Positions 37,256-49,500 of a stretch of DNA of 64,000 bases are shown one piece after another. The first letter of the stretch is position 1, and each line of letters begins with the position of its first letter. The position numbers were made by a program, and so were the translations under genes. The stretch covers positions 18,936,509 to 19,000,508 of the forward strand of contig CM055196.1 in the NCBI GenBank assembly GCA_029224185.1, in the 5' to 3' direction. Below the pieces are notes generated by a model. The model was not told where the DNA came from. It made no database searches and saw nothing but the letters and a program-made list of their open reading frames with translations. Source of the DNA: Karalla daura. Lineage: Eukaryota > Chordata > Actinopteri > Chaetodontiformes > Leiognathidae.

Positions 37256-39025
37256 ATTCTCCTCTCAACTTCTGTTTGTGTGCATGCGTGTGTGTGAGCG
37301 AGAGTGTGTTTATCCTGTGTAGAGTGAGAACAGACCTGACAGCTTGAGCTTTTCACTACAAACATTGGTGAAAACAAAGAGCTATGGGGTGCACACAGGG
37401 GGCTGTGCATCTGCATCCCGGGTGCCTCTTAGCTGATTATCTGAGTTTAAACAGACAGAAGGGCCCTCATTAATTTATTGCCATTCACAGGAACGCATCT
37501 TCATCCTTCTCCTCCCAATTAGTGGGGATTTTGAGTTGGGGAAGGAAGGAAAATCACCGCTTTAAACAAATTTAACAACCGTGGTGACCATGAAACCTGA
37601 ATCCGGCACAAATGGTTTTAGTTGCACGTTGTTGTAGTTTCTGTTTCATTGCATCGTTTCGCTGTTTGCTAGGTTTGTCAGCAGAGCCCTTTCTGTAACA
37701 GGTTATTGCTGCTGATTTCATGCACTACACATCATCAGAGTCTATTGACTCTCTCATAGCTGGGGCGGGGTGCAATGTCACAGCACAGGTCACGGCAAAC
37801 TGCCACAATTTCCTCACAAAAATCCCAAAGATCTGGATTAAAACACTCCTTCTGGGATTGAGTTTTCAATTCTGCTCATTTCATTGCATTTATTTCCACA
37901 TCTCTCTTAGCATTTTCCACTGACAAGACCTTTCGAGACTTGACCTGCACTTTTGACGTTCAGCAACAAATCAATAGGAAAATCCATCCATCGTCCACCA
38001 GGGAGACACCAGTGTCAATCAAATCTGATGTAACCACACCCAGACTGTCCTGATGAAGCTGAAGTTTATAGATAGATAGATAGACAATAACCATGCTGTT
38101 TTCCCTCATTTCAACTTGGATTACTTTCTTGGTGGACTTGTATTTGCGGTATCTCCACCAAGGTAGCCATGAATTATACACATCACCCAAATGTGTCACA
38201 AAGAGAACCAAAATAAATGTCCTGAACCCACCGTATGATATACATCTTCTACATCTTCTCCAAAACCGTGTTACAGGCTTCAACCTCACATTGTGTAAAT
38301 GAGCTGAATGATTTGTCCTGCAAACAAACAGACATACATTTGAACTTATATGAGAGTTAACAACATCCCCTGGGCTTGGTCTTATATGGTGGAAATCAAT
38401 ATCATCGTATTAATAAGAATGTTTTACAAAATGGCAAAGGGAACCAAATTGTGCAAGGTTTACAGAAAAACCACAACATTGCTTCTGGTTCTGCCCAATA
38501 AAAGCCTGAATTTTATTTTACAGACCATAAGTTAATAAATGGTTAATATACATCTGACATTGCATTTCTGCCTCATTTCACAGGGTTTAATTGATGTTCA
38601 ATGTACTGTACTCTGATTATCTTATGTTTTACATGGTGAAGACTATGAATGAAATCGCAAGAGATATTGTGATATTCAGATATTGTATTAATTAACTCAC
38701 ATATAGAATCAGAGTCTGAAATCAGAATTCTCGTGGGTGTTTCCAAAGCTGCTTCTGCTGCGTGGTGACAAAGCTAGGCTCCTCTCTCGGCTGACAGAAT
38801 ACTCAGGCTCGTTCTTATCTGTCCCACACAATGTATTTGGCGTCTACTTTCCCCCCCGAGCCACAAGATATCAGCTCCAACATCTTCGCTGACATTTGGA
38901 GAAATGGGATGGTGTCAGGGCCGCGGCTTCCTGCGTGATCTATAGTCGATAAAAAGAGGTGACAAAGGCTCGAGCTGCGGTGCCGGATGCTTTCGGCCCT
39001 TTTTCACTCTTTCTCTCTGTCTTTT

Positions 39026-39030
<5 letters not shown>

Positions 39031-39078
<48 letters not shown>

Positions 39079-39089
39079 TACACACACAC
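39031..39089. repeat. Compound (CT)n(CA)n microsatellite
   Basis: A CT run (39031-39060) passes directly into a CA run (39061-39089) containing one CATA. Confidence 0.95.
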
Positions 39090-39362
39090 GAGCACTGCTT
39101 CACTTACATCGCTTTCACCTGTACATGAGTGTGGCATTTGTGTGTGTGTGTGAGGGAGAGAGAAAAGATGACTGAGGCTGGAGTAGGTCAAGGAGACCAG
39201 GAGATCGTGTGAATGGTTCTTTTTTGGTAGGTGTTGCAGGCCTCTACCTCACTCTGTGTAAAGAGTGTAACACAACAAACAAACAGCAAACAGCCAAAAG
39301 AATTAACTAATGTGTGAGCAAGTAATGTATGTGGTGAGTGCTAGAGAAAAAGTCTGTGGACT

Positions 39363-39595
39363 GGCCATCCATCTATTCATCCATAACATAGCACATAGCA
39401 CTTATGCACATAGGTAGCACACACCATTCACTCACACACTCATGAGGGACAATTAAACTCTTCAATCGACCTGTTTTTGAGCAAGGGAACAAAACCAGAA
39501 TATGCAAACTTCACTTCAAGGTCCGACCTTAATGTGCAACTGAGGTTCTTCTTGCAGCAAGGCGACAGTGCGAACCACCAGTTTGTCATGTTGTC
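39363..39595 (+). mobile_element. Fish interspersed repeat ('GGACTGTGGGAGG' family), degenerate copy
   Basis: The order is 'ggccatccatctattcatcc', 'accattcactcacacactca', 'gacaattaaactcttcaatc', 'atatgcaaacttcactt' and 'cttgcagcaaggcgacagtg' near 39553. The core around the expected GGACTGTGGGAGG is lost. Confidence 0.7.
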
Positions 39596-40527
39596 CATTA
39601 CTGAGTGCACATGGTGAAAAACATATAATGTTAATAGCAGGAATGATTACAAAATGGAAAATGAAGATGAAATGTAATGGAAAGCAGTGAGGGACACTGT
39701 AATACTATCACTTTTACACTTAAATCTCTCGTGTTCTCACTCTGCTCTTACAACACTTTCACATTAATGCAGCCGCCTCTGAAAGTGTGTGACAGGTGTG
39801 TGTGTGAGAGACAAAAGATGACTGATGCTGCAGTAGGTCAGGAGATCAGTCTGCGTCTGGGGGACATGCAGGCCCCCCCGGGTGTGGCGGCCACGCTGGG
39901 TGTCACTCCACAGGTCAGCGCGCACCCCTCCTGCGACTGCTGTGATAAGCGCCACCTGACAGCCGTTTGATGGGGAGGGCAACACACGCACACACACACA
40001 CTCACACCTCCGTGCTCGGGGAGCAAAGCGATAAGGAGCTGCATAAAATGCAACCTTACATCCATCCTGAGGGCTCAGATCCAGGGCAGTCGTATCAGGT
40101 TTTATTAATCAGAGGACAAAAGCCGGCCAACAGGCCCTCGGCTGAGTCTCTGTAAACAAAGCCGGAGGGTTTTGCGTGTTTAGATTGTGGCTGCGTGTGT
40201 GTGTGAAAGCGCAGATCCGTGCTTTATTGTGTGTCACAGTGACACACTGACACACTTCTAAAAGCCTCGCTTTTAATGAGCTGCATGCGCAATGAGAGCA
40301 TCACAATGGCTTTTTACAAAACTCCAGCCTCTCTCTCTCTCTCAAATGAAATCGATGCCTCGTCAATGGAGGGAGAGTTCCTCTTGACACTTCCGTGTAA
40401 ATGTAATTTAATTGGATTGCAAAATCCATTCTTGAAGTCCAGTCACATCAGAAATAAAGCTGGCTGGGTCTGGGGCGGTTTAATTGATTTGCTAGAAATG
40501 TTTCACCTGGAAGCACATAAAAAGCCT

Positions 40528-40665
40528 AGGTGTGGTTGCCAGATAAGAATGAAAGGGCATTTCTGATGAAACCAGTGTTCCATAGCTGTTCCATAGTGTT
40601 AGCATCAGAGGGCAAGTGCAAATACAAACATTTAACCATTACGTTAACCATTAGGTCTCCTTTAA
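40528..40665 (-). mobile_element. TTAAAGGGGACC inverted-repeat element, copy 6 (truncated)
   Basis: The right end reads attaggtctcctttaa, matching the terminal repeat. The shared 'ACACTATGGAACAGCTATGG' block, read on the minus strand, lies just inside it. The rest of the element is missing beyond 'ggttgccagataag', which itself matches the complement of the shared 'CTTATCTGGCAACC' block. The copy therefore keeps one end and two internal segments. Confidence 0.72.
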
Positions 40666-41709
40666 TCATGTTTTGCTGTGGAAGGCAGATCCAAAAGAGC
40701 ATCATTTGAAAACGGAGGCACGCTTCGCTTTACAGGCATCAATATGAGCGTGTGAGGATGAAGAATCTATTTTTACAACATTGTTGTGAAACAGCAGCAA
40801 GCAGAAGTTCACAGCAGAGAGGAAGATGCAGTCTTTGCGAGGTTTGGGCGGACGGCCGTGTTTTCTCCCCCGCAGCACTGCGGTCGACCCGGCACCTCCC
40901 ACACAGCCCAGATCCTCTCACAGCCAGGCCTCCTCCCTCACAGCCCGGCTCTCACAGGCTCGGCGGCACACTGGGGAGGGAGCCACCTGCCTCAATCAGC
41001 GCCACAGAGCTGCATGAAGAGGAAGATCTTAAAAATCGTGCTGCTCGTTAGTATGGATCGCTTTGTAAAACAGAAGTAATTTGCTATTTTCCTTGCAGTC
41101 TGAAGGAAGTGACTTGCCAGAATTTGTACACATGCGTGTTATTGCAATGATTTGATTGTTGTTATTCATGCCACCGTGATGATCAGAAACATGAGTGAAA
41201 TGAAAAATGTTTTCACTTGTCTTGCAAGAACAAAACAACTGTTGTTGGGTCTTTTTGCACACTGTCTCCTGTGACTCTTTGCTTAAGTGTCTGAGCACAA
41301 TGAACAGATTTCATCGGATCTCGTCAGCTTAAATTTTGAGCTTTACCCCCTGAGTGGAGGTTTTGGGGGTAAAATGATTTAATTTAGTCCCAGATCTCTG
41401 TGATGGAAAGGCTCTGACTCGCCCCAGGAGTTTCGTGTTCCAGAAGAACTTTTTTTTTTCTGTTTTGGCCATTTCATGATTTCAGTTGTGGAGGACTTTC
41501 AGGTGTTATTTTGCTCACAGCTGAGTCTAGGATGAGATCATGAAGTTTTTATAGTAACATCTGGCGAGTGCAATGAATTTTATTGGCTCATTCAGAGGAG
41601 CAAGGTGGTTGCATGTATTTGTTAGGCTTACATACATCTCCGCCTCAGGCTCGTCCACTTGAGGTGAGGCTGGAGAAATTGAGCAGATTGAGGCCATGCT
41701 GCGGTGAAT

Positions 41710-42095
41710 ACTGGTGTAAACATAGAAGCTGTAGATCACTGGTTTCATCAGCTATCATCATGCTATTTAAAAGGATCTTGTACCTGTTTGGGAACCACAC
41801 GCTGAACCAAGAGCCCATATACTGACATTTCAACCCAAACTTCGATCTTTTGCTGCTTTCCAAGTCGTACCTTAATTCACCTGCATACTTGAACAGGTGC
41901 TTGCAGAGGTCGGGGTGTGGTATGCTTTACTTTCAGGTCTCTGGTTAGACTCACCCATCAGCCATGTTAATAAATGAAATCTATATATGAATAAAACCAT
42001 TATGATTACTGTATGTTTTTGGACAAATCTTTTTTCAGGAATAGTTGTGTTTCACCAAGACAAGTTAAAAGTGCTATTTCATTTTACATCTTCCC
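41710..42095 (+). mobile_element. TTAAAGGGGACC-family element, copy 7 (ends lost)
   Basis: The shared block 'GTAAACATAGAAGCTGTAGA' is at about 41717 and is followed by 'TCACTGGTTTCATCAG'. A late block 'TTTTTGGACAAATCTTTTTT' with 'CAGGAATAGTTGTGTTTCAC' near 42017-42055 parallels copy 4. Neither terminal repeat is clear, so the boundaries are approximate. Confidence 0.5.
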
Positions 42096-44062
42096 AGTGG
42101 AGGTGGTTCACCATGACCTTGGTAAAGCAGTCACAAATAGAATAAAATAAAACTCTATGAATACCATTTTTGGCATTTTTTAATACATATTTGACACGCA
42201 GTTGATACCCTATCCTCAAGAGTCACAACTGCTTTTTTTCTTTCTGTAAAATAGCGAATAACTCCAGACAAACTGTCTGTGCGTGTGCAGGCTCCTCGTG
42301 GTAGATCTGAGCGTCCTCTGGGGTGAACTGTGCGAGCTCAGGGAGTCACAGATCAGGAAAGTCGAGACGAAGCCGGGATAACGTCAGGAGGAGCGCTGCG
42401 GGGGAGTCCATTAGTGTCATCGGCACGTCACTAACCCTCAGTGTCATCGCTCCATGTCACTTTCTCACCGCCGCCTGTCAGATGTGAACAGGGGGAGTGG
42501 CTGCTGTCATCGTGCAGACAGAGCCGGGAGCTTCCTAAAAAAACAACAGAAGTAACAGACAGTGACTGATCAGCGCCAAAAGACCACAGCGAAGTCTCAG
42601 AGCGGAACGCGCTCAGCAGCAAACTGTGCTTTATTTAACCCCGGACAAGGTCGACACACTGTGTATGGTTGCATAAAAGGTCTGATTCCATTCAGTCAGT
42701 TCAAGTTGATTCAAAGGACGTTACTTCTCCGCGGGCGAACAATTCATGCCACATCGAGCAGTTGTACACGAGCGTAGAACAAGTCAAGTGGGAAGAATGT
42801 AAGATTCTGACAGTGTTTTCATGAGGAGGAAATTTGCATTTGGTGTAAAGTAAAATGGATGTGAATACAGCCGCAAGTTTAGTGCAAGGATAGCGACGTT
42901 AGTGCAAGACTTGGAAATGCCACTATTGTGTAGTTAAAGCAGCTAAATGGGGCAAATTTGATTTGAAAAACAGTGCTTCCCCTCAGAGGTGTGCCCGAGG
43001 GAATAACACCAGAGTAATCAATACAAGAATGTCTGTTTTTAGACACAGAGTGCATTTTAGACTGTTTGTGAATTAATCAATAGCGGCGCATGTTTGGAGG
43101 TGCAGAAACAAGGGGCTGGGATGAGGACGGAGCTTCTTCCTCCACCCGAGGGCTGCGATTCATCAGGGAGCTGACAGAATACTGGAAAAAAAAATGCTCC
43201 TGTGTAAGGGAGGGAGGTTTACAGAGGTGTTTACAGTATGTGTGTATATGTATGTGTGTGTGTGTGTGCGTTAAAACAACACATCATGCTGTTTCAGCTC
43301 TCCACTAGATTTCCCCTCTCTCTGGAGAAAGCTGTATTTCAGGAAACACAGCCTGGAAATATCGGCGTTGCTTGGGGAGAATTTATCTTGTTTTTCTTCT
43401 TCTGTGCACAGGAATAATTCTGCCACTCACACAGGTGTGGGATTTCTGCTTTCCCCTCCGTCTGCTTGGCTGCTCACACCTCGGTGACGGCCCCAGGTGA
43501 ATCCAAGACACATAGGTCATGCTACGCCACTAAAATGCGACCGCCTGCAGCTGAGGAGACGAGCGTTTTCTATCATATATGAAAAAATATTCGATATAGC
43601 TGCCTCTTAAAGCTGTGATTCACTGTAAACGATCAGAAAATCTATTTATGACAAAAGCAGGCTGTTATACACAAAGCCGTTTTGGAATTAAGATGAAATT
43701 TATGTTTAAAACGCAGGTCAGGTTACACAGCTCGGGTTATAAATAAAGTACAGTGCGGGCACTGGCAGTGAAGTTGAGCCAGTTTCTTGAGCAAACCAAG
43801 GATAAATTCTTTACACGGTGAAAAACGATCCATCTGTCGGATCAGAGCAGGCAGCTCCTGCTTGAGGTGGCTTTAAATTTAGACGTTAGGTGTGAGAAGA
43901 GGAGCTCTGTCGTCTCTGAAGTGACAAATCCTGGCTGGAGCAGGTGTGAACAAATATGCCAAAACAGCAGATTTGTTAATGAATGCTGTGTGAGTTTGGT
44001 GAAATCCTCAGTCACAGACATGTTGGAGGGGTGAGTATACTGTAGCCAAGGTTATCTGCCTT

Positions 44063-44195
44063 ACTTTTGATATCGTAAAGCTACTTGTAATGTATTTGAA
44101 TTTTATGTTCATACCTGATCATCTGACTTTTGATATCGTAAAGCTACTTGTAATGTATTTGAAATTTATGTTCATACCTGATCATCTGACTTTTG
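44063..44195. repeat. Tandem duplication, period 63 bp, 2.1 copies, nearly identical
   Basis: Copy 1 is 44063-44125 and copy 2 is 44126-44188, with a 7-bp start of a third. The unit begins 'acttttgatatcgtaaagct' and ends 'tacctgatcatctg'. I see one substitution between the copies, so the duplication is recent or maintained. Confidence 0.95.
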
Positions 44196-44554
44196 CGTTC
44201 TTATTCTAGTTTTATTAGCTAAATGGATTCCTCTTCCACTTGTAGCTGCCAACCTGTGTTTACAGAGCAAGGTAGGAGCCATAACTGGCTCCATGACACC
44301 AGTTTATCACCAGTAGCACACGTAGACCACAGGCCAACCATCCAACCTGAGCGGATGAGCACATTCCCCAAAATGTCAGCTATTCTTTTTTATACAGCTG
44401 GAAATAAAGACAGGTTTGCTTCGTGACATTAAATCAGGGCAAGTGCAGCATAAAGGTGAGATAAACTGACTAGTAACTCAAGGATCGTAGGTCTATTCTC
44501 AGGGGTTGCAGGGGATTGAACTCATCACCCATGGCTCAAATGTCTTTGCAACAT

Positions 44555-44582
44555 TGTGTGTGTGTGTGTGTGTGAGTGTGTG
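44555..44582. repeat. (GT)n tract
   Basis: A GT run with one GAGT interruption. Confidence 0.92.
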
Positions 44583-44799
44583 TTCTTTAATCAAAGATGC
44601 ATAAAATCCAGAGAACTAATTCCCCCCTGGAGAATATAGTGTCTTGAATGAAATAAGTGAAAAGCAATTTAGTTACACTGAATGCATCTTCGTTGGCATC
44701 ACGGCCATTTGTTTTCAAAGAGAAAATCGATGCTGCATAAGTGTGAATCTGTGCAAGTGACTATTTACAACCAACATGTTGACATGTGGGCCACACAAG

Positions 44800-45212
44800 G
44801 GTGCAGTAGTTAATGTTGGAGCCTCACAGTAATAAAGAAGCAAGCTTGTGCCTCAAGCCTGGTAAATTTCCTTGTGGAGTATATACTGTATGTTCTCTTC
44901 CTGTGCCTGAATGGGTTTTCTCCAGGTACTCCGGTTTGTCCAAAAATATGCATGCAAGTTGACTGGAGAATCTAAAGTCGTCATCAGAACTTTTCCCTCT
45001 CCAAAGACCAACCTGTCAACTACTGGGTGAAACTGAGAGTATTTCTTGGCAAAGTTTTGTGGGTTCTCTTCAAGTTCCTCTCAAAGTCTTTGTTTTTCCA
45101 TCTATGTTTGTCATTTCGAGATTTGAGAGAGTGTGAGTGTGAAGGATTTTTGTTTGGGTCTTGTGATAGACTTGCAACCTTTTTGGGGTGTGTTCAGAAA
45201 ATGGATGGATGT
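44800..45212 (-). mobile_element. Fish interspersed repeat ('GGACTGTGGGAGG' family), minus-strand copy
   Basis: On the plus strand it begins 'gggtgcagtagttaatgttg' and passes 'ggttttctccaggtactccg' and 'gtccaaaaatatgcatgcaa'. It ends 'gtgatagacttgcaaccttt' and 'aaatggatggatg'. The stretch of about 44985-45120 does not match the family and may be inserted or strongly diverged. Confidence 0.72.
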
Positions 45213-45782
45213 CAATATGTTCGCAGGCTCTGTTTCCACACCCACTGACTTGTTATCCTCCTGTGCTAAATGTTGGTGTTTGGCGGAGAATTAAATGCGT
45301 GAAAACAGTGAGAGAAGAGAGGAAACTGGAAGCACCAGATGTGAGCAGCCTTGAACAGGTTGCCCCACTGCTGCTTAGGACCAATTAGCGTTTGTCATGA
45401 CCGACTCCCACCTCGGCGTCGGCCTGTATGTTTTCAACACAGATTTCTTCTCACTTGCAATATGGTTCATATTTTATTAGCTTCACTAATTGTCTCCATC
45501 TACAGCCGCCGTCCGCCTGTTCCCAAGTCGTGGGATTGTTATCGGAAAATCACAGCGGAGCAGACGCTTTACACCCAAGCAGTTGCACTCATCTAATTAT
45601 AAAACACTAAGGTAAATGTTGAGCAGATGCCCTCCACCAATACCGCCGCCCTCCCCCATCTCTGCCTTCCAATTGAGAGAGCCATTTGGTCTCATTGTAG
45701 TGCCACAATTGGCTCCACATGGAGTGGCGATCTGTGCCAAGTGGCTGCCGTGGTATAAATGAACCTTATCACTCGCCAACTC

Positions 45783-45810
45783 CACACACACACGCACACA
45801 CACACACACT
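45783..45810. repeat. (CA)n tract
   Basis: A CA run with one CG interruption. Confidence 0.92.
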
Positions 45811-46221
45811 GTCCAGCAGACAAGAACAAAAGAAGAACTTTTCACTTTGGCCGAAGTGATCCGCTACGGCCTGCTGTGTTGTCCAGTGTAGGCAATGAGG
45901 AGGCGGCATCAGTGTCCTTGTGCATCACGTTTGGCACAACCGTACAACAATTAGGCATCTGTTACTGATGGAAATAAGGAAAATAGACAGTAGGAGAAGA
46001 GGCTGTGAGGGAATAAAGAGTAGAGGCTATAACACTTTATGCCTGAATAACCTGTGACCTGGAGGCTCAAGTTCCTTACGAAGCAAAACCAGTGGAGTAA
46101 TAGCCTTTGTTTCTTTGTAATCTGACTGTTATGCATGTTGTTCAGTAATCGTATTGCTCTTAGGAGCGGTTCAGTCTGAATTCTTCTAAACAAGTAAATA
46201 TCCATGCCTCCAATTTTTTTT

Positions 46222-46508
46222 CTTGACCTGCTTTATACCCAAATGGTGTCACAGAAGTCTGCTGGAGTCTATCCCAGCACTCATTGGGGGGAGAGGCAGG
46301 AAATTCACCATGGAAAGGTTGCCAATCCACAGCAGGACACACACACACACACACACACACATGGATACGTCATTTATTCTCACTCTCACACCCAGGGGCA
46401 ATTTAGAGTCTTCGACCAGCCTAATCCTGCATGTTTTTGGACTGTGGGAGGAAAGCGGAATACCTGGAAAAAATCATGTGCTACCCACTGCCCCACTAAG
46501 CTGCCTTT
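46222..46508 (+). mobile_element. Fish interspersed repeat ('GGACTGTGGGAGG' family), best-preserved copy
   Basis: It contains 'gctggagtctatcccagcac', 'aggttgccaatccacagcag', a CA tract (about 46338-46361), 'tctcactctcacacccaggg', 'gcaatttagagtctt' and 'gcatgtttttggactgtggg' near 46430. It ends 'acccactgccccac'. Landmark spacing is intact, making it a useful reference for the other copies. Confidence 0.87.
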
Positions 46509-49500
46509 CATGTAAATATCCTCTTAAATCTGAGGGTCAGATTCCAGGATCCTTGTATGCTTCGTCTATATATCTAGGTGTCAATGTGTTTTTTGCAAAT
46601 AAAAGCAATATTATTTCAATTTCTAAAAATACAAATTGCTACTTAAAGGGTTTCTATTGAAGGATGGTTTGCACAAGACACTCAATTCTTGTAAAGTCTA
46701 CACAGGCTCACAACATTCCATAATTCTCATAAAACCTTGTCCCCGGACAATGAACATTGTAAAGACTTGTAAAGAGATTTTGCATTAACTTAAAAAATAT
46801 ATTTTTTACTCATTAGATTTAGACAGTCTCCTTTTCTCAACAGGATCTGTCTACTACACATTTTTTTTAAGCAAAATGGTCTTGTGACTCCTTACATCAC
46901 ATCTGGTGATGTGTTAATGTGAAACAGTTTTTCCATTACACTTTTGTGGTATAGTTCTATATGAATACAAATGGAAAAACTCCTTGTTTGCATGGCTTCT
47001 TAATTAAGGGCAATATTGTTACTATAGCTCTACCTCAATATCCATAGCACTTTTGAAAGAAAAAGTGAACTTCTGAATTTGTAGAAATGAGCTGTCAGTA
47101 TTATGTTGCACTGTGTTGCCTCAGGTTCCGGCGGTGGAAAAGTGGACTTTTATTTATCAGGCTTCAGGTTGGACATCCTGCTGTCCCTTCCTCTTTCCCT
47201 CCTCCAGTGTTCACATCTTTTTCCAGGCTTCATTACCCTTCATACCGTGCATCTTGTGCTGCGGAGGCAGAGCAGCTGTCATCTCTGTCTGGCAGGAACA
47301 CCTCTCCTCTCTGCCACAGCCACAAGTGACCTGTTCCTGTCTCCTAGCCAGGACAGATGACAGCCCTGCTACAGTCTGCATGCTCCAGGTGTGGGCACTG
47401 GGTATAAGCTCCCAAACCGGCGCTGCGATTGCACTTTATAGCTGATTAAAATTTAATCTTGGCCTCGCAGCGCTAGCGATAAAGCCTTGCGAAACAATAC
47501 AGACTTGGAGCACGGGGTAGGAGGTGTTTGAAGTGCACATCCACACAGGAGCAATCACCTGTATGTGCACTCTGAGCATCCATTACACCGTCAGATCATA
47601 AATCTGCTTTGGAATTAACCAGTGAGCAGAGGCTGATTGCTGCTGCGGTCCCCTCGCACTCTCAGGAATGAGAATAAATGAGCGGACACCGGCATGAACA
47701 ATCCTTTATTACGCCCATTAGCCGGAGGAGCTGCAGCCTTATGAAGCAGGGGACCCAAAACACGCAGCCCGGTCGTCACATACGTGGCCTGGTTATGATT
47801 CCCAAGACAGTGTGAAGACCCCCTCTACCCCTATCATTGCCTGCTGCCACGCACGCATACCATTACCACGCTACCCAGCACATCTCACATCGGTATGCAC
47901 AATGGATGGATGCAGCGCCGGCGCCTGTGCACGGCTCTTAATGTCAAAATATTTCAGACGTGCCAGCGAGTAAGTGCAGCTCTGGAGTGCCTCCACCAGC
48001 GCAATATGTTCATCAACACATTTATTTATTTATTTATTCTTGTTTTGTTTTTCTCCCCCTCCCCGTTGGAGAAACTTCAAGAGATGACAGAGTCATTAAT
48101 CAGGAAGTTTGTGCCTGTAAATCATCCCGCTCCATTCTGGATGCACATCAGAAGGCGACAGTGCCAGGTGTTCTTAATCAAGATTGGTTTGTTTGCTTGT
48201 TTTTCTTGTCTTTTTATTTTTTTTGCATGCATTAAAATTGCCAGGTGGACTATTTTCTTTATTAATGTATTCTCCATCAAGAGTAGGGTAATGTTACAGC
48301 TCATTTACTGTGCAAAGCTGCAGGTCATAGAAGCACGCGTTGACAGGTGTTTCATTATGTTCAGAGGAGCCTGGCTGCTGCAGTTTGTTGTGTTTTCTAA
48401 TAGAGGTTATTTGATCCCTGTTGTCGAAGATGTTGGCTCTCCTGTTGGTCTTTATTCAGTTCAGTCATGTCATGGACATCGTGCCTGTAGTGTGATTTAA
48501 TTGAGCATGATGTGCCACCATAAAAGTGCAATGTGGTAATTTCTGAAACTAGACATTTCTTGGACACAAACTGTCCAACACTGTTTTTATTTAAGGGTTT
48601 TTGAAATACTGCTTGCTAATGGGAATTTATGTGCAGCATTTCTCAGCTAGTATCCAATAATTTACCCCTTTCAACCTTGCTGTTATGATGAGGTAAGATC
48701 AGTAAAGTAGCACAAACAAGACTTGTGGGAGCTGCTTGGCTAATATGAGGTCTGAAAGCTGATGTACTTCCAAATCAGTGTGAAGCCAGAGTGTGAGACA
48801 CTTTTTTCCTACTCTTGTTTTGTACCAAACACCAAATTTGCCAGAAGAGACTTCCAGAACTGGACAGTTTTCCAGCACTAGATTGGATTCATGACCTGTG
48901 TTATGAAGCCAGAGGAGAACAAAATAACCAGTATGATTTATTATCGCTTGCGAATATGAAATGATTGAAAATAATGCAATAGATTAAAATGTATGTCTAT
49001 GGCAGATGTTTGGATGGAGGTGCATGGAGTCAGGTCTTTAATCAGGTGCTCTGCCTGTGCCTCTTTGGTGGCTGACGTGTACCCGTTAGCATCTTGTTTT
49101 ATTATCAATCAGCTGTGACTCAGACGAGGTGGTGGACTAACAAGGCCGATGTGAGTGATGGGCTGCTTCGCGTCTCTGTCCTGGTTTCTCAGCGCTGATA
49201 TAAACCTGTGTGGTGTCTGTGATCCAACAAAGCTCCTCTGAGCACCATTTCTGTCTCCTCTGTTCCAACTGTGTAATCAGGACACAGTGGGAAGCATTGA
49301 ATTGCATCCAATTTCCTCCCTCTTCCTTTTGTTTATTGACTCGGGGACCTGACAAGCAGTGGGACTGGAGTGGGCTGAGAGGAAACCGCAGACATTGACT
49401 CCGCGAACCTCTCACTGGTGCTTTCGGTGTGCGGGCAAGGGACACAACGGGGAGCCTTGAAGGAGATTGATTACACTTGTGATCACTCTTCTCAGATAAT

